From Siphonodentalium dalli (Eukaryota; Mollusca; Scaphopoda; Gadilida; Siphonodentaliidae): a stretch of 64,000 nt of DNA. The notes under the pieces are model-generated. The model was not told the origin of the DNA. It did no database searches and worked only from the letters and a program-made list of their open reading frames with translations. The stretch is from positions 237,942,609 through 238,006,608 of the forward strand of contig CP136061.1 of NCBI GenBank assembly GCA_032622095.1, read 5' to 3'. Positions 32,501 through 44,100 of this stretch are shown in pieces. The position numbers and the translations under genes are program-made. Within the stretch, counting starts at the first letter, position 1. Every line of letters starts with the position of its first letter.

Positions 32501-34007
32501 ACTACAAAGATTAAGGATGAAATTAATGCGGTACCGGTTCACTACTCTATGGACCCCGGGGACCAAACTATGCGCTGCTGATGCGATGTCTCGATATCCG
32601 ACAACAGAACCTACTGATGACGATCAAGTTCTGGAACAGGAAGTCGAGTATAGTTTACAAGCATTGCGGTTATCAGCGATAAATCAACGTGGTGAAATGG
32701 CAGATCTTCATCTTGAAGCAGTAAAGGACGCGTCCGTAAACGATGATGAATATCAGCAGCTGTACCATGTCGTGCAAAACGGGTTTCCGAATAATAAGAA
32801 TGACTTACCAATTCTTGTACGTTCATATTGGTACATGCGCGACCGCCTGTCAATCGATAATGGATTTGTTGTTTGTGGTTGTCGTCTAGTCATTCCAAAT
32901 GCTATGAGAAAGTCTATACTCGAGAAACTTCATGATAGTCACCAGGGAATTGAACGCACAAAACGGAGAGCTCGTCTTGTCGTTTACTGGCCAAGGATCG
33001 ACAGCGATATTGAGAGAATAGTTCGATCGTGTTCGTCTTGTGCTAAAAATCTACCGTCTCATTGCAAGGAACCACTCCAACGCCACACCGACCCTACGCG
33101 TGTGTTTGAGCACATGTGCTCCGATTTGTTTACATGTAATGGTTGCATGTATCTGATTATCACGGATGTGAAGTCTGGTTGGCCATCCGTGTTTGGTCTT
33201 GGTAAAGACACCACTTCCAGTGCTCTCATCGAATCATTCAGGAAGACATTTGTAGATACAGCTGTTCCAACCATATTATACACAGACAATGGCCCACAAT
33301 ACACATCACGATTGTTCCAAATGTTTCTAGTAGACTGGGGAGTTAAACAGATCACGTCTTCTCCGCACTATCCACAGTCTAACTCCTATGCCGAGGCAAG
33401 TGTGAAAGCTATGAAGTCGCTACTCAAAGCGAGCTATTGCGAACGAAAAAGGTCTGTGGACATGGACAAATGGTTGAAAGGATTGTTACAGTGGCGCAAC
33501 ACACCTCGCTCTAATGGATGTTCTCCAGCTCAAATTGTGTTCGGCCACCCCTCTAGGGACACACTACCAATCCACAAGCGCGCATTTGCCCCAGAATGGC
33601 AAAAATCCATCAAAGCCGCAGACAAGAAAGATCGTATGGAAAACGAGAAGATTGAACGTAGATACAACGCATCAGCTCATGCCATACCACCACTAACCGT
33701 TGGCGCGAAAGTCGCAATTCAGAGCCATAATACTAAACGATGGGATATTTATGGGACTGTAACGGAAGTTGGCCATAATCGTGACTATCTTGTTAAGTTA
33801 CCGTCCGGACGGGTTTGGAGAAGAAACCGGCGATTCTTACGGAAAAGATATCCGATTGTAGAAAACAGCGGTAAGCCAACAGCAAATACACAGATCATAG
33901 CAGACCCGCCTGTTAATCAAAACGGTACTCCCGCGTCTGAAAATATAGCCACAAGACGAAGCCAACGAGATCGGAATCCTCCGAAACGGTTAATTGAAGA
34001 GATATGA
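29541..34007 (+). CDS. Gag-Pol polyprotein
   Basis: A single 1,488-residue frame starts at ATG, 127 bases after the LTR. Gag occupies about residues 1-265 and ends with two zinc-knuckle-like motifs, C228-C231-H235-C241 and C248-C251-H256-C263. The protease has DSG at 323-325. A linker (about 433-490) carries a 12-residue tandem repeat. Reverse transcriptase (about 570-760) has D688 and VVDD at 748-751, with V where many relatives have Y or F. RNase H (about 890-1016) keeps D897, E939 or E941, and D967 in TDHRPL. Integrase has HDSH (1131-1134) with CSSC (1164-1167) and a D1195, D1249, E1285 triad with 35 residues between the last two. A basic GPY/F-like tail (WDIYGTVTEV...RRNRRFLR, 1401-1434) follows. 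Gag and Pol are fused without a frameshift, so products would be released by the protease. The protein would copy the element's RNA into DNA and integrate it. Confidence 0.96.
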   Translation: MGDPPDFNFATSRLMPDKLDISVDRGEAFNIWAQRWADFAQLSKLNGQPADVQMAILRSCLANDTLKVAMNLNLSADKKDKPQEVVKALQRHIIGQVNVVIERRNFNMRMQQEGEQFDDLLTDLRELTKTCDFCETCQESLLRDRIVTGIRDSDTVEKLLAQKDLSLEQAIDICRADEAAKRHCQEITSAVGGLDVNVMSQYRRKKSKFLKPSKKSTDATDNGDSATCIRCTKKHSDSSRCPAANTNCAVCRQKGHWAKSTICPGALGSQHRQQFSAIRFGQLLAKINDQRMHAKLKYRRSPTIDIEVGGDIANGSIIKTVPDSGAEGSACGLDVLNKLNIDIANLRPPTISLKAADEHEIEQLGEFDAVLKCGSSECTETIHVLNGTKGLYMSWFASRTLGILPRDYPAQCVNTEACSTSSKSMKPISKIPDHLDVRCENSVTDHSHVRCEKATKEHLDMRCEKPGTDRLDVRCEKALIDHSDASYGNRIPNSDNTPFFIANGPEQHSSSVNRQRITDTHDNTHFNKLQAGLSDISPTDHSRVTTKNVLNGSQVANIRDQLIKEFPSVFDGVIRTMPDEEFKIEIEDNASPVCISAPRTVPYAYREKLQNKLEDMVRDKIIIQVTEPTEWCAPIVVVTKKSSDDIRVCVDFTKLNKYVKRERYNSPCPQEAVADMAASNARFFASLDCLSGYWQCPLASESQHLTTFITPFGRFMFLRAPFGICSISEHYNRRMDNALAGLPRYRKVVDDLIAYDDTLADHVTHVRQILARCRDRGISLNADKFHVAEQEIDFCGYRLSGSGYTINPEVTESIRNFPIPKNITDLRSFFGLANQLAGFTDKIATHLDKLRPLLKSHNDFVWNSIHDQAFKDSRIMLSTAPVLSYYDPKRPTSLHVDASRLNGLGFVLFQKDTETGNWHLIQAGSRFLSDAESRYAMIELEMLGAVWAVQKCQIFLEGLSNFDIVTDHRPLLPIMNSYHLSDIDNPRLQRLRMKLMRYRFTTLWTPGTKLCAADAMSRYPTTEPTDDDQVLEQEVEYSLQALRLSAINQRGEMADLHLEAVKDASVNDDEYQQLYHVVQNGFPNNKNDLPILVRSYWYMRDRLSIDNGFVVCGCRLVIPNAMRKSILEKLHDSHQGIERTKRRARLVVYWPRIDSDIERIVRSCSSCAKNLPSHCKEPLQRHTDPTRVFEHMCSDLFTCNGCMYLIITDVKSGWPSVFGLGKDTTSSALIESFRKTFVDTAVPTILYTDNGPQYTSRLFQMFLVDWGVKQITSSPHYPQSNSYAEASVKAMKSLLKASYCERKRSVDMDKWLKGLLQWRNTPRSNGCSPAQIVFGHPSRDTLPIHKRAFAPEWQKSIKAADKKDRMENEKIERRYNASAHAIPPLTVGAKVAIQSHNTKRWDIYGTVTEVGHNRDYLVKLPSGRVWRRNRRFLRKRYPIVENSGKPTANTQIIADPPVNQNGTPASENIATRRSQRDRNPPKRLIEEI
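30837..31010 (+). repeat. 36-bp coding repeat in Gag-Pol linker
   Basis: Four 12-residue units, DHLDVRCENSVT, DHSHVRCEKATK, EHLDMRCEKPGT and DRLDVRCEKALI (residues 433-480), are followed by a degenerate fifth (DHSDASYGNR). Each unit is 36 bases, and the core (D/E)(H/R)xxxRCE is conserved. The units lie between protease and reverse transcriptase and show regularly spaced cysteines. No function is known to me. Confidence 0.92.
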
Positions 34008-34108
34008 CTCTCAGGGTGATAAACGTTACTTCGACAACAGTGGATACGAGAGAGGAGATTATGAACTTAATTTCGGAAGGGAGGTGATAGATTGATGGAC
34101 TTAATCTC

Positions 34109-34118
34109 GGAAGGGAGA
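34109..34118 (+). other. Polypurine tract
   Basis: GGAAGGGAGA abuts the 3' LTR, the expected place for plus-strand priming. A near-copy, GGAAGGGAGG followed by TGATAGA, lies upstream at about 34075-34091. The tract and the first bases of the LTR are thus duplicated. Confidence 0.85.
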
Positions 34119-34271
34119 TGATAGACTTTGGACTTATACTACGCGTTGTTATGTACCCTGTTGGTTGAGACCAGATTATTATTGGCTAGAATATATTCCT
34201 CTTGTTTGCCAATGCTCGTTGTTACATCAACACAATTCCTCCATAATAAGTTATATTCACCAAACATAACA
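34119..34271 (+). repeat. 3' LTR
   Basis: This 153-bp LTR matches the 5' LTR at every base compared by eye and is followed by the AGACA target duplication (34272-34276). Confidence 0.97.
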
Positions 34272-37200
34272 AGACAGACATGATTTTTTTGTGTAAAAAG
34301 TTTCCCAAAATGTCAATTTTTAAGATTTAAAGAAAATTTTGGACCCAACATTTATATTGCCAACACTATACGCTAAAACGTTAGCACTGAGGCCTATGGA
34401 AAACATTTACACCAGTGTAACCTAAAGGGAAAAAGTAGCTTTTTATCATTTTTGATTCCTGGGAGTCACTTTAAAGCATTTTAATGCATTTTACAGAGCC
34501 TGGTCTTTCAGTCCAATGAATATCTCATGCTTGATGTGGCTATTCTTGCTGCTGATGCTTTCTTTCACTTACATCAGCCAAAAAAATAGTAAGATTTTTC
34601 ATAAAAAATGCCAATTTTTCAAGGTATTTTCAAAAAATTTCAAGGTGGTAATAGTCACATGATGATGCAAATGACCCATAACATGGGCATGTCAACGACA
34701 CATATATCAATTGTTATAAGAACCTAATTTAACAAGTATTTTGGATTTTATAGCCAGTGATATACAGATATATATCATAAAAGTGTGTCATTTCCACTGG
34801 TGGGTATGGTCATTTGAAGGTTAATAGCACTAAAACTTGGACACATTTAAGAAAATGCTTCAGCAATTCAAAGAGAGCATATCTTTATTCAACTAATTCA
34901 ATATACACCCACATCCAGTTATCTTGGATCACCCTTGCAGACCTGAAAATGTCATATTTTATTCTTCAATGTGCTGATAAAGTCATGCGCTTGATGCTCA
35001 GCTGATCAGATCTGGACTCAATGACCTCACATCACCAGAAGTTCTCTCATGGAAAGAATATTGAACAGTCTTCCATAGCTGATCCATGTATGCAACACCA
35101 GACCCCTAAAACTGAGTGAAAATGGGGCCTGAACATGACTGGTGGTGGAAAATTGTGCTTTTTTGATGAATAATTTGTTAAAGGGGGTGGGGTTAAATTG
35201 TGTGTGATAAATAAAGAACCACAGAAGTGATATTGTTTTTGAACACATTTTTTCCATTGATGGGTAATTCTGAAGAAATGTAGGGAGTTACAATTATTCC
35301 GCGAAAAAGCGGGCTATCGCTTTAGGTTACACTGGTGTAAATAAGGTTCCGAGTGACATCTAGCGGATGCGGGAGGAATATATAGGAGAGAATAAAATAG
35401 ACACTGGGCCCTGATTGGTCAATAGCCTTGTGTGATTTTCACATAAAAAAATCATCACACCTCTTCCCTATGATTTCCCATAGGTAAAATAACCATTGGC
35501 ACAGGAATTAACCCTTTGTAGTGAAGTTTGAATTTTTTGGTGTGGTCTAAAATATGACTGTATTTTTTTATGCGGTTCTGACACTAGTTACGAAAACATA
35601 AGATTTAAAGGCGAATTCCCTGCTAGACAGACATGATTTTTTTGTGTAAAAAGTTTCCCAAAATGTCAATTTTTAAGATTTAAAGAAAATTTTGGACCCA
35701 ACATTTATATTGCCAACACTATACGCTAAAACGTTAGCACTGAGGCCTATGGAAAACATTTACACCAGTGTAACCTAAAGGGAAAAAGTAGCTTTTTATC
35801 ATTTTTGATTCCTGGGAGTCACTTTAAAGCATTTTAATGCATTTTACAGAGCCTGGTCTTTCAGTCCAATGAATATCTCATGCTTGATGTGGCTATTCTT
35901 GCTGCTGATGCTTTCTTTCACTTACATCAGCCAAAAAAATAGTAAGATTTTTCATAAAAAATGCCAATTTTTCAAGGTATTTTCAAAAAATTTCAAGGTG
36001 GTAATAGTCACATGATGATGCAAATGACCCATAACATGGGCATGTCAACGACACATATATCAATTGTTATAAGAACCTAATTTAACAAGTATTTTGGATT
36101 TTATAGCCAGTGATATACAGATATATATCATAAAAGTGTGTCATTTCCACTGGTGGGTATGGTCATTTGAAGGTTAATAGCACTAAAACTTGGACACATT
36201 TAAGAAAATGCTTCAGCAATTCAAAGAGAGCATATCTTTATTCAACTAATTCAATATACACCCACATCCAGTTATCTTGGATCACCCTTGCAGACCTGAA
36301 AATGTCATATTTTATTCTTCAATGTGCTGATAAAGTCATGCGCTTGATGCTCAGCTGATCAGATCTGGACTCAATGACCTCACATCACCAGAAGTTCTCT
36401 CATGGAAAGAATATTGAACAGTCTTCCATAGCTGATCCATGTATGCAACACCAGACCCCTAAAACTGAGTGAAAATGGGGCCTGAACATGACTGGTGGTG
36501 GAAAATTGTGCTTTTTTGATGAATAATTTGTTAAAGGGGGTGGGGTTAAATTGTGTGTGATAAATAAAGAACCACAGAAGTGATATTGTTTTTGAACACA
36601 TTTTTTCCATTGATGGGTAATTCTGAAGAAATGTAGGGAGTTACAATTATTCCGCGAAAAAGCGGGCTATCGCTTTAGGTTACACTGGTGTAAATAAGGT
36701 TCCGAGTGACATCTAGCGGATGCGGGAGGAATATATAGGAGAGAATAAAATAGACACTGGGCCCTGATTGGTCAATAGCCTTGTGTGATTTTCACATAAA
36801 AAAATCATCACACCTCTTCCCTATGATTTCCCATAGGTAAAATAACCATTGGCACAGGAATTAACCCTTTGTAGTGAAGTTTGAATTTTTTGGTGTGGTC
36901 TAAAATATGACTGTATTTTTTTATGCGGTTCTGACACTAGTTACGAAAACATAAGATTTAAAGGCGAATTCCCTGCTAGACAGACATGATTTTTTTGTGT
37001 AAAAAGTTTCCCAAAATGTCAATTTTTAAGATTTAAAGAAAATTTTGGACCCAACATTTATATTGCCAACACTATACGCTAAAACGTTAGCACTGAGGCC
37101 TATGGAAAACATTTACACCAGTGTAACCTAAAGGGAAAAAGTAGCTTTTTATCATTTTTGATTCCTGGGAGTCACTTTAAAGCATTTTAATGCATTTTAC

Positions 37201-38014
37201 AGAGCCTGGTCTTTCAGTCCAATGAATATCTCATGCTTGATGTGGCTATTCTTGCTGCTGATGCTTTCTTTCACTTACATCAGCCAAAAAAATAGTAAGA
37301 TTTTTCATAAAAAATGCCAATTTTTCAAGGTATTTTCAAAAAATTTCAAGGTGGTAATAGTCACATGATGATGCAAATGACCCATAACATGGGCATGTCA
37401 ACGACACATATATCAATTGTTATAAGAACCTAATTTAACAAGTATTTTGGATTTTATAGCCAGTGATATACAGATATATATCATAAAAGTGTGTCATTTC
37501 CACTGGTGGGTATGGTCATTTGAAGGTTAATAGCACTAAAACTTGGACACATTTAAGAAAATGCTTCAGCAATTCAAAGAGAGCATATCTTTATTCAACT
37601 AATTCAATATACACCCACATCCAGTTATCTTGGATCACCCTTGCAGACCTGAAAATGTCATATTTTATTCTTCAATGTGCTGATAAAGTCATGCGCTTGA
37701 TGCTCAGCTGATCAGATCTGGACTCAATGACCTCACATCACCAGAAGTTCTCTCATGGAAAGAATATTGAACAGTCTTCCATAGCTGATCCATGTATGCA
37801 ACACCAGACCCCTAAAACTGAGTGAAAATGGGGCCTGAACATGACTGGTGGTGGAAAATTGTGCTTTTTTGATGAATAATTTGTTAAAGGGGGTGGGGTT
37901 AAATTGTGTGTGATAAATAAAGAACCACAGAAGTGATATTGTTTTTGAACACATTTTTTCCATTGATGGGTAATTCTGAAGAAATGTAGGGAGTTACAAT
38001 TATTCCGCGAAAAA

Positions 38015-38042
38015 GCGGGCTATCGCTTTAAAGGGAAAAAGT
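38015..38042. other. Empty MITE site, reference
   Basis: The two cores join as CTATCGCTTTAAAGGG with one TA (38029-38030). The sequence equals the filled junction minus the 451-bp element and one TA, with no extra bases. It has the form of a pre-insertion site and shows no excision footprint. Confidence 0.92.
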
Positions 38043-41000
38043 AGCTTTTTATCATTTTTGATTCCTGGGAGTCACTTTAAAGCATTTTAATGCATTTTAC
38101 AGAGCCTGGTCTTTCAGTCCAATGAATATCTCATGCTTGATGTGGCTATTCTTGCTGCTGATGCTTTCTTTCACTTACATCAGCCAAAAAAATAGTAAGA
38201 TTTTTCATAAAAAATGCCAATTTTTCAAGGTATTTTCAAAAAATTTCAAGGTGGTAATAGTCACATGATGATGCAAATGACCCATAACATGGGCATGTCA
38301 ACGACACATATATCAATTGTTATAAGAACCTAATTTAACAAGTATTTTGGATTTTATAGCCAGTGATATACAGATATATATCATAAAAGTGTGTCATTTC
38401 CACTGGTGGGTATGGTCATTTGAAGGTTAATAGCACTAAAACTTGGACACATTTAAGAAAATGCTTCAGCAATTCAAAGAGAGCATATCTTTATTCAACT
38501 AATTCAATATACACCCACATCCAGTTATCTTGGATCACCCTTGCAGACCTGAAAATGTCATATTTTATTCTTCAATGTGCTGATAAAGTCATGCGCTTGA
38601 TGCTCAGCTGATCAGATCTGGACTCAATGACCTCACATCACCAGAAGTTCTCTCATGGAAAGAATATTGAACAGTCTTCCATAGCTGATCCATGTATGCA
38701 ACACCAGACCCCTAAAACTGAGTGAAAATGGGGCCTGAACATGACTGGTGGTGGAAAATTGTGCTTTTTTGATGAATAATTTGTTAAAGGGGGTGGGGTT
38801 AAATTGTGTGTGATAAATAAAGAACCACAGAAGTGATATTGTTTTTGAACACATTTTTTCCATTGATGGGTAATTCTGAAGAAATGTAGGGAGTTACAAT
38901 TATTCCGCGAAAAAGCGGGCTATCGCTTTAAAGGGAAAAAGTAGCTTTTTATCATTTTTGATTCCTGGGAGTCACTTTAAAGCATTTTAATGCATTTTAC
39001 AGAGCCTGGTCTTTCAGTCCAATGAATATCTCATGCTTGATGTGGCTATTCTTGCTGCTGATGCTTTCTTTCACTTACATCAGCCAAAAAAATAGTAAGA
39101 TTTTTCATAAAAAATGCCAATTTTTCAAGGTATTTTCAAAAAATTTCAAGGTGGTAATAGTCACATGATGATGCAAATGACCCATAACATGGGCATGTCA
39201 ACGACACATATATCAATTGTTATAAGAACCTAATTTAACAAGTATTTTGGATTTTATAGCCAGTGATATACAGATATATATCATAAAAGTGTGTCATTTC
39301 CACTGGTGGGTATGGTCATTTGAAGGTTAATAGCACTAAAACTTGGACACATTTAAGAAAATGCTTCAGCAATTCAAAGAGAGCATATCTTTATTCAACT
39401 AATTCAATATACACCCACATCCAGTTATCTTGGATCACCCTTGCAGACCTGAAAATGTCATATTTTATTCTTCAATGTGCTGATAAAGTCATGCGCTTGA
39501 TGCTCAGCTGATCAGATCTGGACTCAATGACCTCACATCACCAGAAGTTCTCTCATGGAAAGAATATTGAACAGTCTTCCATAGCTGATCCATGTATGCA
39601 ACACCAGACCCCTAAAACTGAGTGAAAATGGGGCCTGAACATGACTGGTGGTGGAAAATTGTGCTTTTTTGATGAATAATTTGTTAAAGGGGGTGGGGTT
39701 AAATTGTGTGTGATAAATAAAGAACCACAGAAGTGATATTGTTTTTGAACACATTTTTTCCATTGATGGGTAATTCTGAAGAAATGTAGGGAGTTACAAT
39801 TATTCCGCGAAAAAGCGGGCTATCGCTTTAGGTTACACTGGTGTAAATAAGGTTCCGAGTGACATCTAGCGGATGCGGGAGGAATATATAGGAGAGAATA
39901 AAATAGACACTGGGCCCTGATTGGTCAATAGCCTTGTGTGATTTTCACATAAAAAAATCATCACACCTCTTCCCTATGATTTCCCATAGGTAAAATAACC
40001 ATTGGCACAGGAATTAACCCTTTGTAGTGAAGTTTGAATTTTTTGGTGTGGTCTAAAATATGACTGTATTTTTTTATGCGGTTCTGACACTAGTTACGAA
40101 AACATAAGATTTAAAGGCGAATTCCCTGCTAGACAGACATGATTTTTTTGTGTAAAAAGTTTCCCAAAATGTCAATTTTTAAGATTTAAAGAAAATTTTG
40201 GACCCAACATTTATATTGCCAACACTATACGCTAAAACGTTAGCACTGAGGCCTATGGAAAACATTTACACCAGTGTAACCTAAAGGGAAAAAGTAGCTT
40301 TTTATCATTTTTGATTCCTGGGAGTCACTTTAAAGCATTTTAATGCATTTTACAGAGCCTGGTCTTTCAGTCCAATGAATATCTCATGCTTGATGTGGCT
40401 ATTCTTGCTGCTGATGCTTTCTTTCACTTACATCAGCCAAAAAAATAGTAAGATTTTTCATAAAAAATGCCAATTTTTCAAGGTATTTTCAAAAAATTTC
40501 AAGGTGGTAATAGTCACATGATGATGCAAATGACCCATAACATGGGCATGTCAACGACACATATATCAATTGTTATAAGAACCTAATTTAACAAGTATTT
40601 TGGATTTTATAGCCAGTGATATACAGATATATATCATAAAAGTGTGTCATTTCCACTGGTGGGTATGGTCATTTGAAGGTTAATAGCACTAAAACTTGGA
40701 CACATTTAAGAAAATGCTTCAGCAATTCAAAGAGAGCATATCTTTATTCAACTAATTCAATATACACCCACATCCAGTTATCTTGGATCACCCTTGCAGA
40801 CCTGAAAATGTCATATTTTATTCTTCAATGTGCTGATAAAGTCATGCGCTTGATGCTCAGCTGATCAGATCTGGACTCAATGACCTCACATCACCAGAAG
40901 TTCTCTCATGGAAAGAATATTGAACAGTCTTCCATAGCTGATCCATGTATGCAACACCAGACCCCTAAAACTGAGTGAAAATGGGGCCTGAACATGACTG

Positions 41001-41174
41001 GTGGTGGAAAATTGTGCTTTTTTGATGAATAATTTGTTAAAGGGGGTGGGGTTAAATTGTGTGTGATAAATAAAGAACCACAGAAGTGATATTGTTTTTG
41101 AACACATTTTTTCCATTGATGGGTAATTCTGAAGAAATGTAGGGAGTTACAATTATTCCGCGAAAAAGCGGGCT

Positions 41175-41190
41175 ATCGCTTAAAGGGAAA
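41175..41190. other. Empty site with one T missing
   Basis: This junction reads CGCTTAAAGGG, whereas the other empty sites read CGCTTTAAAGGG. One T next to the target TA is absent, making this interval 899 bases. It may be a base loss in a short T-run, a sequencing or assembly error, or an unusual repair product. Confidence 0.85.
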
Positions 41191-44100
41191 AAGTAGCTTT
41201 TTATCATTTTTGATTCCTGGGAGTCACTTTAAAGCATTTTAATGCATTTTACAGAGCCTGGTCTTTCAGTCCAATGAATATCTCATGCTTGATGTGGCTA
41301 TTCTTGCTGCTGATGCTTTCTTTCACTTACATCAGCCAAAAAAATAGTAAGATTTTTCATAAAAAATGCCAATTTTTCAAGGTATTTTCAAAAAATTTCA
41401 AGGTGGTAATAGTCACATGATGATGCAAATGACCCATAACATGGGCATGTCAACGACACATATATCAATTGTTATAAGAACCTAATTTAACAAGTATTTT
41501 GGATTTTATAGCCAGTGATATACAGATATATATCATAAAAGTGTGTCATTTCCACTGGTGGGTATGGTCATTTGAAGGTTAATAGCACTAAAACTTGGAC
41601 ACATTTAAGAAAATGCTTCAGCAATTCAAAGAGAGCATATCTTTATTCAACTAATTCAATATACACCCACATCCAGTTATCTTGGATCACCCTTGCAGAC
41701 CTGAAAATGTCATATTTTATTCTTCAATGTGCTGATAAAGTCATGCGCTTGATGCTCAGCTGATCAGATCTGGACTCAATGACCTCACATCACCAGAAGT
41801 TCTCTCATGGAAAGAATATTGAACAGTCTTCCATAGCTGATCCATGTATGCAACACCAGACCCCTAAAACTGAGTGAAAATGGGGCCTGAACATGACTGG
41901 TGGTGGAAAATTGTGCTTTTTTGATGAATAATTTGTTAAAGGGGGTGGGGTTAAATTGTGTGTGATAAATAAAGAACCACAGAAGTGATATTGTTTTTGA
42001 ACACATTTTTTCCATTGATGGGTAATTCTGAAGAAATGTAGGGAGTTACAATTATTCCGCGAAAAAGCGGGCTATCGCTTTAGGTTACACTGGTGTAAAT
42101 AAGGTTCCGAGTGACATCTAGCGGATGCGGGAGGAATATATAGGAGAGAATAAAATAGACACTGGGCCCTGATTGGTCAATAGCCTTGTGTGATTTTCAC
42201 ATAAAAAAATCATCACACCTCTTCCCTATGATTTCCCATAGGTAAAATAACCATTGGCACAGGAATTAACCCTTTGTAGTGAAGTTTGAATTTTTTGGTG
42301 TGGTCTAAAATATGACTGTATTTTTTTATGCGGTTCTGACACTAGTTACGAAAACATAAGATTTAAAGGCGAATTCCCTGCTAGACAGACATGATTTTTT
42401 TGTGTAAAAAGTTTCCCAAAATGTCAATTTTTAAGATTTAAAGAAAATTTTGGACCCAACATTTATATTGCCAACACTATACGCTAAAACGTTAGCACTG
42501 AGGCCTATGGAAAACATTTACACCAGTGTAACCTAAAGGGAAAAAGTAGCTTTTTATCATTTTTGATTCCTGGGAGTCACTTTAAAGCATTTTAATGCAT
42601 TTTACAGAGCCTGGTCTTTCAGTCCAATGAATATCTCATGCTTGATGTGGCTATTCTTGCTGCTGATGCTTTCTTTCACTTACATCAGCCAAAAAAATAG
42701 TAAGATTTTTCATAAAAAATGCCAATTTTTCAAGGTATTTTCAAAAAATTTCAAGGTGGTAATAGTCACATGATGATGCAAATGACCCATAACATGGGCA
42801 TGTCAACGACACATATATCAATTGTTATAAGAACCTAATTTAACAAGTATTTTGGATTTTATAGCCAGTGATATACAGATATATATCATAAAAGTGTGTC
42901 ATTTCCACTGGTGGGTATGGTCATTTGAAGGTTAATAGCACTAAAACTTGGACACATTTAAGAAAATGCTTCAGCAATTCAAAGAGAGCATATCTTTATT
43001 CAACTAATTCAATATACACCCACATCCAGTTATCTTGGATCACCCTTGCAGACCTGAAAATGTCATATTTTATTCTTCAATGTGCTGATAAAGTCATGCG
43101 CTTGATGCTCAGCTGATCAGATCTGGACTCAATGACCTCACATCACCAGAAGTTCTCTCATGGAAAGAATATTGAACAGTCTTCCATAGCTGATCCATGT
43201 ATGCAACACCAGACCCCTAAAACTGAGTGAAAATGGGGCCTGAACATGACTGGTGGTGGAAAATTGTGCTTTTTTGATGAATAATTTGTTAAAGGGGGTG
43301 GGGTTAAATTGTGTGTGATAAATAAAGAACCACAGAAGTGATATTGTTTTTGAACACATTTTTTCCATTGATGGGTAATTCTGAAGAAATGTAGGGAGTT
43401 ACAATTATTCCGCGAAAAAGCGGGCTATCGCTTTAAAGGGAAAAAGTAGCTTTTTATCATTTTTGATTCCTGGGAGTCACTTTAAAGCATTTTAATGCAT
43501 TTTACAGAGCCTGGTCTTTCAGTCCAATGAATATCTCATGCTTGATGTGGCTATTCTTGCTGCTGATGCTTTCTTTCACTTACATCAGCCAAAAAAATAG
43601 TAAGATTTTTCATAAAAAATGCCAATTTTTCAAGGTATTTTCAAAAAATTTCAAGGTGGTAATAGTCACATGATGATGCAAATGACCCATAACATGGGCA
43701 TGTCAACGACACATATATCAATTGTTATAAGAACCTAATTTAACAAGTATTTTGGATTTTATAGCCAGTGATATACAGATATATATCATAAAAGTGTGTC
43801 ATTTCCACTGGTGGGTATGGTCATTTGAAGGTTAATAGCACTAAAACTTGGACACATTTAAGAAAATGCTTCAGCAATTCAAAGAGAGCATATCTTTATT
43901 CAACTAATTCAATATACACCCACATCCAGTTATCTTGGATCACCCTTGCAGACCTGAAAATGTCATATTTTATTCTTCAATGTGCTGATAAAGTCATGCG
44001 CTTGATGCTCAGCTGATCAGATCTGGACTCAATGACCTCACATCACCAGAAGTTCTCTCATGGAAAGAATATTGAACAGTCTTCCATAGCTGATCCATGT

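Larger units (their letters stand above)
29261..34271 (+). mobile_element. Ty3/gypsy LTR retrotransposon, intact
   Basis: The element is 5,011 bases long. With the 5-base duplication it accounts exactly for the 5,016 extra bases in this array interval. Order: 153-bp LTR, primer-binding site, one Gag-Pol frame, purine-rich tract, 153-bp LTR. The domain order protease, reverse transcriptase, RNase H, integrase defines Ty3/gypsy. The short LTRs, serine-tRNA-like primer site and Gag zinc-knuckle pattern point to the Mag-like lineage of animals, recalled from general knowledge and not tested by phylogeny. No env gene or chromodomain is present. The LTRs are identical by eye and the frame is uninterrupted, so the insertion is recent and the element may be competent. 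Confidence 0.96.
28956..34422. mobile_element. MITE copy 13, split by retrotransposon
   Basis: The first 305 bases (28956-29260) and the last 151 bases (34272-34422) together make one copy of the 451-bp element, with 5 bases (AGACA) duplicated at the break. Core sequence follows on both outer sides exactly as in other units. Confidence 0.97.

Noticed and set aside
41175-41190. One-base difference at an empty site as a transposon excision footprint
   Set aside because: Tc1/mariner excision normally leaves extra bases. A missing T in a three-T run is more easily explained by slippage or sequencing error.
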